Shown here: positions 1 to 5,569 of the stretch, piece after piece | Position numbering within the stretch: the stretch's first letter is position 1 | Layout of the letters: each line of letters starts with the position of its first letter | NCBI GenBank assembly: GCA_964417835.1 | Contig: CAYQJD010000045.1 | Location: 1-5,592 of the forward strand | DNA length: 5,592 nucleotides | Direction of reading: 5' to 3' | Origin: UMGS1124 sp964417835 | Lineage (GTDB): Bacteria > Bacillota_I > Bacilli_A > RF39 > UBA660 | Notes under the pieces: model-generated | Database searches by the model: none | What the model was told of the DNA's origin: nothing | The model's input: only the letters and a program-made list of their open reading frames with translations | Translations under genes and position numbers: made by a program

Positions 1-670
1 TATCAGCTCTTAAATCTTCATCTCTAAAACATTTAGCAATTTGAAAATATCTTTCTATACCCCCAATCATCAATAGTTGTTTATACAATTGAGGAGATTG
101 TGGCAATGCAAAAAATCTACCATTAAATATTCTTGAGGGAACTAAATAATCTCTTGCCCCTTCAGGAGTGCTCTTACATAAAATTGGAGTTTCTACTTCG
201 ATAAAATTTAATCTATCTAAATAATTTCTTACTGACATAGTAATTTTATGTCTAAGTGCCAAATTATCATACAATCTTTTTCTTCTTAAATCTAAATATC
301 TGTATTTTAATCTAGTTTCTTCAGATGTATTTATATCATCTGAAATTTGAAATGGTATTTCTTTAGATTTATTAATTATTTTTAATTCGTCTACAATAAT
401 TTCTACTTTTCCAGTACTAATTTTTTCATTTGCACTAATTCTCTCAACAACTTTACCATTTACAGTAATAACATATTCATTTTTCAAAGTATTTGCAATA
501 TCATAATATTTATTTTCTGGATTAACTACTAATTGAATAATACCTGATCTATCTCTTAAATCTATAAATATTAACCCACCAAGATTTCTAACTTTAGATA
601 CCCAACCAGTAAGTTCAACTAATTCATTTATATTTTTTTCATTTATTTCACTATTGAATAGTTTTTTCAA
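1..670 (-). CDS. aspS: Aspartyl-tRNA synthetase, N-terminal 223 codons (3' end beyond the window)
   Basis: Class II aminoacyl-tRNA synthetase that charges tRNA-Asp with aspartate in the cytoplasm. I translated it from a TTG codon at 670-668, chosen because AGAGGTG lies 7 nt upstream and the protein then opens MKKLFNS, running straight into the family N-terminus. Residues ~15-105 form the OB-fold anticodon-binding domain (GWVSKVRNLGGLIFIDLRDR at 22-41). The catalytic domain begins with YRYLDLRRKR (123-132), motif 1 around FIEVETPIL (156-164), the STPEGARDYLVPSR loop (167-180), QSPQLYKQLLM (191-201) and the first part of motif 2, FRDEDLRAD (215-223), where the window ends. Bacterial AspRS is usually about 590 residues, so roughly 60% is missing, including motif 3. 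Leu30 resembles the residue in tRNA-Asp-specific enzymes, but this is weak evidence. It is the last visible gene of the hisS operon, 14 nt after the preceding stop. Identity is very secure. Confidence 0.97.
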   Translation of the reverse strand, partial: MKKLFNSEINEKNINELVELTGWVSKVRNLGGLIFIDLRDRSGIIQLVVNPENKYYDIANTLKNEYVITVNGKVVERISANEKISTGKVEIIVDELKIINKSKEIPFQISDDINTSEETRLKYRYLDLRRKRLYDNLALRHKITMSVRNYLDRLNFIEVETPILCKSTPEGARDYLVPSRIFNGRFFALPQSPQLYKQLLMIGGIERYFQIAKCFRDEDLRAD

Positions 671-684
671 AATTATACACCTCT
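671..684 (-). promoter_or_regulatory. Ribosome binding site that fixes the TTG start of aspS
   Basis: AGAGGTG at 684-678 is followed by a 7-nt spacer and TTG at 670-668. No in-frame ATG or GTG lies at this spacing; the GTG inside the site (680-678) is out of frame. The site begins immediately after the TAA of the upstream gene, so translation of aspS is probably coupled to that gene by ribosomes terminating next to it. Confidence 0.75.
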
Positions 685-1170
685 TTAAATTTTTAATACT
701 CTTCTTTTAATTTCATTAGAGAAATCTGTTCCTATAGACTTATATATAAGATCTTTGTTAATTAAGTCAAATATTAGTCTTAATTGTTCCAAATTATCAT
801 AAACAATAACATTTTTATCAAGAGGAGTAATTTCAGAAGCAACTTCATTTGATAAAACCAAGAAATCATTAGCACCACTTTCAATATGGTTAAGCTTGCC
901 TGCGACTTTTAATACATCGCATTCAAATATTCCAATTGATTTGGCAAAATTTTCTACTTTTTCTAATTCTTCAAAAGTCAATATATTTTGAAATTTGTAA
1001 AACAAATCGTGACAAATTTCATGCTTTTTATAACATATTAATAAAGTCTTATCATCATACAATAATTCAAAATTACATGCATTTAATTTTTTCATTGTAT
1101 CAAACGAAGAATCATTTAGCCTTTCTACACCAACTATATTTAAATTTCCATCCAAATATCTAATAACCAT
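685..1170 (-). CDS. Hypothetical 161-residue protein between hisS and aspS
   Basis: I do not recognise this protein. It is a complete gene with an ATG start 6 nt after the strong site AAGGAGGG. It has no signal peptide or hydrophobic segment, so it is probably cytosolic. Residues 1-60 read as alternating short beta strands (MVIRYLDGNLNIVGVERL, then FELLYDDKTLLICYKK) and residues 64-80 as an amphipathic helix (LTFEELEKVENFAKSIG). A possible second alpha/beta portion includes DFLVLSNEV (102-110), NVIVYD (120-125) and LEQLRLIFDLI (127-137), with a basic tail EIKRRVLKI. Four cysteines (32, 46, 53, 84) show no zinc-binding spacing. Its position inside a hisS-aspS operon, with 12-nt and 14-nt gaps, means it is co-transcribed with two tRNA synthetases and falls under the same T-box. 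A translation-linked role is a guess from context only. Codon use and AT content look like the neighbours. Confidence 0.85.
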   Translation of the reverse strand: MVIRYLDGNLNIVGVERLNDSSFDTMKKLNACNFELLYDDKTLLICYKKHEICHDLFYKFQNILTFEELEKVENFAKSIGIFECDVLKVAGKLNHIESGANDFLVLSNEVASEITPLDKNVIVYDNLEQLRLIFDLINKDLIYKSIGTDFSNEIKRRVLKI

Positions 1171-1176
1171 ATAAAA

Positions 1177-1184
1177 CCCTCCTT
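1177..1184 (-). promoter_or_regulatory. Strong Shine-Dalgarno site overlapping the hisS stop codon
   Basis: AAGGAGGG at 1184-1177 lies 6 nt before the ATG of the 161-residue gene. The hisS stop TAA (1185-1183) shares two bases with it, giving TAAGGAGGG. The arrangement points to translational coupling and argues that the small gene is a real, efficiently translated operon member. Confidence 0.85.
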
Positions 1185-2445
1185 ACATATGCATATCAAG
1201 ATAATCTATCAAATCATTAATGTTAACTAACTCTTCTTCTTTTGTAGCATTATCTTTTACAGTTACTTTATATTCTTTTATATTTTCTTCATTAACTATG
1301 ATTATATATTTTGCCTTATATCTATCAGCTGATTTAAATTGATTTTTAAACTGTTTATTCATATGATCTGTTTCAGTTATAAAACCATTCATTCTTAAGT
1401 CTTGGACTAAATAAACCGCTGTTTCTTTCTCCTCTTCATTACTATACATTACAAATATATCTATACTATTCTTTATATTAAAATTAACATTCAATTTTTC
1501 CATCGCAAGTATTGTTCTATCTAATCCCATTGCAAATCCTACAGCAGGTATAACTGGACCTCCTAGCTCTTCTACAAGTCCATTATATCTTCCTCCTCCG
1601 CCTAATACATTTTGACTTCCAAATTCTGGGATATCTCCAACAAACTCAAAAATAGTATGATTATAGTAATCCAAACCTCTAACAAGATTTGTATTTATTT
1701 CATAATTTATTTCCATTAAATCTAAATATTCTTGTAACTTTTCAAATCTATTTTTACTTTCTTCATTTAAGTAATCTAATGTTTTAGGGGCATATTTCAT
1801 TAATTTGTTATCAGCATCTATTTTACAATCTAATATTCTAAGCGGATTTTTTTCAATACGATCTTTACAATCATCACAAAATTTATCTATATTAGGTTTA
1901 AAATAATTATATAAAGCTTCTCTATAGTTATTTCTAGATTCACTATCTCCTAAAGAATTTATTTGTACAACTACATCTATTCCTAAAAGTTTGTAGGTAT
2001 TGTAAGCTAAACTTATAATTTCAGCATCAGTTAATATGTCATCTGATCCTAATGCTTCTATTCCGAATTGAGTAAATTGTCTTGTTCTTCCACTTTGTGG
2101 TCTTTCATATCTAAACATAGGGCCATTATAATATACTTTTACTACTTCTGATAAATTTCCATACATTTTATTTTCAATAAAACTTCTTACTATACCAGCT
2201 GTCCCTTCTGGCCTTAATGTTATAGGCCTATCACCTCTATCTTTAAAATCATAAGTCTCCTTAGTAACAATATCACTTGATTCTCCAACACTTCTATGAA
2301 ATAATTCACTTGATTCGAAAATAGGTGTTTCAATATAAGAATAATTATATTTCTCACATATTGCATCAATTACTTCATTAACATATTTTCTTTTTTTAGC
2401 ATCAATTCCATATAAATCATATGTTCCCTTTGGTTTTGTTATCAT
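1183..2445 (-). CDS. hisS: Histidyl-tRNA synthetase
   Basis: Class IIa synthetase that attaches histidine to tRNA-His; homodimeric and cytosolic in bacteria. The 420 residues match the usual bacterial length. Motif 1 and its loop lie at about 40-90 (ETPIFE, SSDIVTKETYDF, ITLRPEGTAGIVRSF). Motif 2 is FRYERPQSGRTRQFTQFGIE (111-130), with the ATP-binding arginine at 112. The insertion region carries CDDC (190-193) and NPLRILDCK (200-208). The histidine-specific motifs are LVRGLDYYN (254-262), with the catalytic arginine at 256, and GGGGRYNGLV (282-291). Motif 3 is AVGFAMGLDR (301-310). The C-terminal HGTP anticodon-binding domain runs from about 326 to 405. The ATG is preceded by AGGAGG with a short 4-nt spacer. 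It is the first gene of the operon, directly behind the T-box leader, and its stop overlaps the next gene's ribosome binding site. No damage is visible. Confidence 0.98.
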   Translation of the reverse strand: MITKPKGTYDLYGIDAKKRKYVNEVIDAICEKYNYSYIETPIFESSELFHRSVGESSDIVTKETYDFKDRGDRPITLRPEGTAGIVRSFIENKMYGNLSEVVKVYYNGPMFRYERPQSGRTRQFTQFGIEALGSDDILTDAEIISLAYNTYKLLGIDVVVQINSLGDSESRNNYREALYNYFKPNIDKFCDDCKDRIEKNPLRILDCKIDADNKLMKYAPKTLDYLNEESKNRFEKLQEYLDLMEINYEINTNLVRGLDYYNHTIFEFVGDIPEFGSQNVLGGGGRYNGLVEELGGPVIPAVGFAMGLDRTILAMEKLNVNFNIKNSIDIFVMYSNEEEKETAVYLVQDLRMNGFITETDHMNKQFKNQFKSADRYKAKYIIIVNEENIKEYKVTVKDNATKEEELVNINDLIDYLDMHM

Positions 2446-2663
2446 ATATCCTCCTAAATAAAAAACACTCTATAATGTAAGGACGAAAAAAATTAATTCC
2501 GCGGTGCCACCTTACTTTACAAGTGTACTCTCTTAATTCTATCACATTATGCGTCTTGATTATATAAAAGTGTCTTTCATATAAATATTAATAAACATTT
2601 TCACCAATTATTGTTCTCTCTTTAACTAAATATTTTATATTACTTTTCTTTTATCAAGAATAT
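2446..2663 (-). promoter_or_regulatory. T-box leader riboswitch of the hisS-orf-aspS operon
   Basis: The T-box core AAGGTGGCACCGCGG (2513-2499) and the partner TTCGTCC (2487-2481) form the antiterminator that binds the uncharged tRNA 3' end. Stem I folds by hand: CTTGAT (2658-2653) pairs with ATCAAG (2560-2555), AAAA (2647-2644) with TTTT (2569-2566), and ATATAAAATATT (2640-2629) with AATATTTATAT (2589-2579, one bulge). The specifier loop has GTA (2643-2641) opposite GAAAGACAC (2578-2570). A GGTG-containing distal element is at 2605-2602. The sequence following GAAA is GAC (Asp, 2574-2572), overlapping CAC (His, 2572-2570). The bulge UGGC (2509-2506) complements a G73 discriminator, as in tRNA-Asp. 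The linker between stem I and the T-box is short, with no obvious stem II. The 5' end is an estimate from the promoter. Family identity is secure; tRNA specificity is inference. Confidence 0.95.
2456..2525 (-). terminator. Conditional terminator of the T-box leader
   Basis: The best hairpin I can draw pairs CACTTGTAAAGTAAGG (2525-2510) with 2482-2466, giving 15 pairs with two G-U wobbles, one bulged A and one A-A mismatch. It is followed by six T residues (2465-2460) and TTT. It sits just before the hisS ribosome binding site. Its apical AAGG/CCTT pairing is the same one used in the antiterminator, which is unusual. A competing 9-bp pairing exists between 2550-2542 and 2480-2472. Folding was by eye only. 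Confidence 0.6.
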
Positions 2664-2669
2664 ACTAAC

Positions 2670-2698
2670 ATTTTACTTTAATTATTATTTTTAGTCAA
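2670..2698 (-). promoter_or_regulatory. Promoter of the hisS operon
   Basis: TTGACT (2698-2693), a 17-nt spacer and TAAAAT (2675-2670) make a near-consensus sigma-A promoter. The predicted start is near 2663, just 5' of the first pairing bases of T-box stem I (2658), which supports this choice. A weaker TTGATA at 2657-2652 has no well-spaced -10. Confidence 0.75.
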
Positions 2699-2720
2699 GA
2701 ATTTATCTTTAATTATCTAA

Positions 2721-2760
2721 CATTTGTTTATGATATTCTGTCACTAAGGATAAAACAAAT
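2721..2760. repeat. Inverted repeat upstream of the hisS promoter
   Basis: ATTTGTTT at 2722-2729 is matched by AAACAAAT at 2753-2760, eight perfect bases. Read on the minus strand, the match extends to 10 bp with one bulged T. The spacer is about 20 nt. It lies about 23 nt upstream of the hisS -35 box and has no T tract on either side, so it is not a terminator. It could be a regulator site or chance in an AT-rich gap. I see nothing else clear in 2700-2848. Confidence 0.35.
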
Positions 2761-2848
2761 AAGTTCAAACTGGTTTCAATATGGATATCTTTAAATTTTA
2801 ACAGCTTTATAAATGTTTATCAAACCTTCTAAATAAAAGTCATTTAAT

Positions 2849-2880
2849 AAAAAAAGTTAAACAATAATAGTATTTAACTT
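2849..2880 (-). terminator. AT-rich intrinsic terminator overlapping the stop of the surface-protein gene
   Basis: AAGTTAAATA (2880-2871) pairs with TGTTTAACTT (2863-2854), ten pairs with one G-U and a 7-nt loop, followed by TTTTT (2853-2849). The stem includes the TAA stop (2876-2874). Only one pair is G-C, so it may be weak. The plus strand also shows a T run on the other side, so it could act in both directions, though no gene faces it. It separates this gene from the hisS operon. Confidence 0.7.
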
Positions 2881-4253
2881 TTTTCACAAACGCCTAAAGA
2901 AGTAATATTATTATCTATTATATAAGGTGATTCTTTAGTCCCATTACCCTTTACTAATAATGTCCCTTTCAATACAATAGATGGTCTAATTCTATTTAAA
3001 GTGCTAAGAACATTTTTATCTAATTTACCATTAAATATAAACATTTCAGAATTATTATAATTATCCTTTGATAGACTATATGGTGTAAGAGTCCACCAAC
3101 TATAATCTTCGGCATTTTTATAAAGGTAATTATTTATGTTCTTATTGTCAAAAATATTACCAGCAAATACTATTTCATCTGCAGTAAGAGTCCCAACATA
3201 AGATTTAATTATATTATTACATTCTAATGTTGGTAATCCTATATTTTCATTAACTAATCTATTATATGAATTATAAATACCATTATTGTTACTTAAATCA
3301 TTACACCAATCAGCCATAATTAATTCTTCTTTATTAAAATTTTGATATTCGAACCAATTTTCTAAAGTATTTTTCAATAATGATTTTTCATATCTTAAAT
3401 CTTTATTTAATTCAGAAGTCGAAACACTATCATAGATAGTTTCAATATATTGATCATTAATAGTTGCATATCCGCTATTTTTATTAATTTCTTCATCACA
3501 AGGTTTATTTGCATAATAAATTAATTTAATGTTACTATTATTATCAATACCGACTATTCTATAACAAGAATTATTATATGTTAAATAATTATCTTCAACA
3601 TTTCCTCTATAATAATAACTTGTACCATCAGAAACCATTAATTTTACTAAAGATTTTTCTTCCAAATCATTTATTGATTTACCAGGCGTAGTCAAAAATT
3701 CTTCAACCAAAGTTGATCTAGATGAATCAATATTATCTTGTGCATTATTTATTATAATATCTTTTAAAACTATAGGAAATGAGTAATTATATTTATTTTC
3801 ATTGTCTATATTAGAAATAGCTAAATACGAGTCTTCATTGAAATTGATCGTGGTATAATTATATTCTAAAGTAAAATTCACTTCTATACAAAAGTCGTTT
3901 TTATTTTCTATAGCCAAATATATTTCTTTCGATTGATTTGAAGATAGTATTCCATAAGATGAATAATCTTCTAAAACACTCACTTTATAACCATAATTTT
4001 TAGAAGATGCAATTAATCCAAAATTCATTTCTGTACTACTAGTATTCGTTACAACTAATTTAACTATTTTAGTACTATTAGAATCAATAGCAAAAGTAGA
4101 TTGATTTAAACTATATGATAATCCAACCACTTCAGAATTTAACACTTCATTTTCTTCAGTTTGGACAAATAAACTATAACTCAAATTTAAAGCATAACAT
4201 CCTATTATTAATACCAATGCTGATAAAAAATAAATCTTTTTTGATTGACTCAT
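2874..4253 (-). CDS. Secreted or membrane-anchored surface protein with a C-terminal 'YRGN ... RIVGI ... GLITADE-like' domain
   Basis: Function unknown. The N-terminus has a basic start (MSQSKK) and a hydrophobic stretch at about 7-30, with LIIGC at 15-19 resembling a lipobox and SYSLFV at 25-30 resembling the SYAYF end of signal-anchors in this group. Residues ~40-165 look like a beta-sandwich of the TasA/CalY-like or adhesin type (IVKLVVTNTSSTEMNFGLIAS, SKEIYLAIENKNDF). Residues ~210-450 match a domain that I recall as widespread in gut Bacilli proteins: SYYYRGNVEDNYLTY (212-226), CYRIVGIDNNSNIKLIY (230-246), ADWCND (314-319), GTLTADEIVFAG (354-365), NYLYKN with SWWTLTP (375-391), IRPSIVLKG (422-430) and a GNGTKESPYII ending (436-446). 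It is rich in Asn and Ser. Cysteines at 122, 230, 252, 317, 345 and 456 could form disulfides. The ATG follows a modest site, GTAGGA, at 7 nt. It is monocistronic, between its own promoter and terminator. DUF6273 is a possible but unverified family name. Confidence 0.88.
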   Translation of the reverse strand: MSQSKKIYFLSALVLIIGCYALNLSYSLFVQTEENEVLNSEVVGLSYSLNQSTFAIDSNSTKIVKLVVTNTSSTEMNFGLIASSKNYGYKVSVLEDYSSYGILSSNQSKEIYLAIENKNDFCIEVNFTLEYNYTTINFNEDSYLAISNIDNENKYNYSFPIVLKDIIINNAQDNIDSSRSTLVEEFLTTPGKSINDLEEKSLVKLMVSDGTSYYYRGNVEDNYLTYNNSCYRIVGIDNNSNIKLIYYANKPCDEEINKNSGYATINDQYIETIYDSVSTSELNKDLRYEKSLLKNTLENWFEYQNFNKEELIMADWCNDLSNNNGIYNSYNRLVNENIGLPTLECNNIIKSYVGTLTADEIVFAGNIFDNKNINNYLYKNAEDYSWWTLTPYSLSKDNYNNSEMFIFNGKLDKNVLSTLNRIRPSIVLKGTLLVKGNGTKESPYIIDNNITSLGVCEKS

Positions 4254-4277
4254 ATTTATATCCTACTTTCCTTTTTT

Positions 4278-4306
4278 AGTATATAACAAACTATAATATT
4301 TTTCAA
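4278..4306 (-). promoter_or_regulatory. Promoter of the surface-protein gene
   Basis: TTGAAA (4306-4301), a 17-nt spacer and TATACT (4283-4278) differ from consensus at one base in each box. The predicted start near 4271 gives a leader of only about 18 nt that contains the ribosome binding site, so no room is left for a riboswitch. The region from here up to 4429 is AT-rich, with no other signal that I can support. Confidence 0.6.
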
Positions 4307-4429
4307 TTAAAAACATCAAAACTATTTCCTAAGTATTTTATAAACTTTTGAAAAAAATATTTATCTATCAAATATTAAATAATTATATTTTTGAAAGTAT
4401 AAATTTAGTATTGATTATATATTTCAAAT

Positions 4430-4456
4430 ATAAAAAGTAACCCTTTTTGATTACTT
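4430..4456 (-). terminator. Candidate intrinsic terminator downstream of the hydrolase gene
   Basis: AAGTAATC (4456-4449) pairs with GGTTACTT (4442-4435), eight pairs with one G-U and a 6-nt loop, then TTTATA. The T tract is short and interrupted. It lies about 165 nt past the stop of the hydrolase gene, so it may end that transcript with a long 3' tail or end a separate short RNA. Confidence 0.5.
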
Positions 4457-4543
4457 AATAATTTGGAAAGTGTTATATAAATATTTTACTAAATTATTCT
4501 GGCATATCTATATTATATGACACGCATTAATTGCCATATTAGA

Positions 4544-4572
4544 ATTATAATCTTTTATTATAATATCGCCAA
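4544..4572 (-). promoter_or_regulatory. Possible promoter in the hydrolase-surface protein gap
   Basis: TTGGCG (4572-4567), a 17-nt spacer and a perfect TATAAT (4549-4544) point left. The predicted start is near 4537. No open frame of useful size follows, and the candidate terminator at 4456-4430 would close a transcript of about 105 nt. TATAAT arises often by chance in sequence this AT-rich, so confidence is low. Confidence 0.3.
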
Positions 4573-4619
4573 GTATGCTATAACATAAATTTTTATTTTA
4601 TAAAATTCTTCTAAAATAA

Positions 4620-5492
4620 TCATACTTGACTCCATACCATTTTATTATTTTTAAATTTATAGAATAATTTATTTTCATCATATAAATATGATAAGTAAGA
4701 TCTTATGGTACTTCCAACTAAAACATATTGATTAGCGTTCATTACTAAGCCATAATCATCAAAGATATACTTTAATATTTCTTCAAAGGTCTTCTCTTTT
4801 TCACAAGCATTATATATCTTATCAATAATCTCATTTACTTTATTTCTATTAATTTCTATCAATGATGAAATATCATTTGTAGCTTCAGAGTGAGATGGAA
4901 TATATAAACTTCCATTTAAAGTATTCAGATAATCTAAAGTATTAAGAAATTCTCTTATATCATATATAAAAAATAAATGGTATTTTGTAATTGTTTCTTC
5001 ACTAAATAAAGAATCTGCCAAAAAATAAATATTGTCACTTGTTTTAATTCCTATCATATCGAAGAAATGTCCTTTTAGAGTAAAATATTCCAATCCTTCT
5101 GGAAGATTATCATCTATTGATGTTACAACTGATTCTTTTGCTAATAAAAACTTATTTCTAATATCTTTAAATGGATAACCACCATATAAGAAGGATGATT
5201 CTAATATAGGATATTCTGTAAAAGATTTTTCAATATTATAAGCGAGTATAGTACAATTAGTTCTATCTTGAATTACCTTATTTCCCCCAATATGGTCTGC
5301 ATTTGAATGCGTAGTTATAATTCCTTTAACATTCCAACCTTGCTCATCAACAATCTTTAATATTTTCTTTCCTGCATCTTTATCATTTCCTGTATCTATA
5401 AGATAAACATTATTATCATCAACTTTATAAATACCAATATTAGTTGCATTTTTTATATAATAAGTTTTCTTACCAACACGTACTAACTCCAT
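4620..5492 (-). CDS. Metallo-beta-lactamase-fold metallo-hydrolase with an HSNADH metal motif
   Basis: A predicted cytosolic metal-dependent hydrolase of 290 residues; substrate unknown. N-terminal strands lead to VYLIDTGND (29-37), then the metal motif THSNADHIGG (61-70): His62, Asn64, Asp66 and His67. Most relatives have HxHxDH, so Asn replaces the second histidine. Other probable ligands are His142 (LKGHFFDMIG), Asp160 (FLADSLF) and His201 (IPSHSE), so the rest of the site looks complete. I recall HSNADHIGGN and the following YP..E.SFLYGGYP stretch (94-107) as a conserved signature of one Firmicutes MBL subfamily, so the Asn is probably not decay. Residues ~235-290 form a helical, possibly winged-helix-like tail (TFEEILKYIFDDYGL). 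No signal peptide is seen. The ATG is preceded by GGAGGG at 6 nt. It has its own promoter and is not part of an operon in the window. Confidence 0.93.
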   Translation of the reverse strand: MELVRVGKKTYYIKNATNIGIYKVDDNNVYLIDTGNDKDAGKKILKIVDEQGWNVKGIITTHSNADHIGGNKVIQDRTNCTILAYNIEKSFTEYPILESSFLYGGYPFKDIRNKFLLAKESVVTSIDDNLPEGLEYFTLKGHFFDMIGIKTSDNIYFLADSLFSEETITKYHLFFIYDIREFLNTLDYLNTLNGSLYIPSHSEATNDISSLIEINRNKVNEIIDKIYNACEKEKTFEEILKYIFDDYGLVMNANQYVLVGSTIRSYLSYLYDENKLFYKFKNNKMVWSQV

Positions 5493-5539
5493 AAATAGCC
5501 CTCCATAAAAAATTATTATTTTTTGTTTTTTACACTAAC

Positions 5540-5569
5540 ATTATATCATACGGCAGACTTTGTCCGCAA
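5540..5569 (-). promoter_or_regulatory. Extended -10 promoter of the hydrolase gene
   Basis: TATAAT (5545-5540) is preceded by TG one base upstream (5548-5547), an extended -10. The -35 is imperfect: TTGCGG (5569-5564) at 18 nt, or CGGACA (5566-5561) at 15 nt. The predicted start near 5533 leaves a 40-nt A-rich leader before the ATG. An inverted repeat overlaps the -35 and spacer. Confidence 0.7.
5553..5567. repeat. Inverted repeat inside the hydrolase promoter
   Basis: On the minus strand GCGGAC (5567-5562) and GTCTGC (5558-5553) flank AAA; all six positions pair if one G-T is allowed. The patch is much richer in G and C than its surroundings and sits between the -35 and -10 boxes, where a repressor or activator operator would lie. 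No T run follows it, so it is not a terminator. Confidence 0.45.

Noticed and set aside
936..1163. A 75-codon plus-strand open frame
   Set aside because: It lies antisense inside the 161-residue minus-strand gene, has no ribosome binding site and a composition typical of a shadow frame.
4517..4588. A 23-codon plus-strand open frame in the gap
   Set aside because: No ribosome binding site precedes the ATG, and the Ile/Tyr-rich content is what AT-rich noncoding DNA gives by chance.
4254..4619. Search for CRISPR repeats, tRNA genes or insertion-sequence ends in the gap
   Set aside because: No regularly spaced repeats, no cloverleaf-like GC stems and no terminal inverted repeats with target duplications were found.
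4620..4622. TGA possibly read as tryptophan (Mollicutes-type code)
   Set aside because: Tryptophans in aspS, the surface protein and the hydrolase are encoded by TGG, and no internal TGA is needed to keep any gene open.
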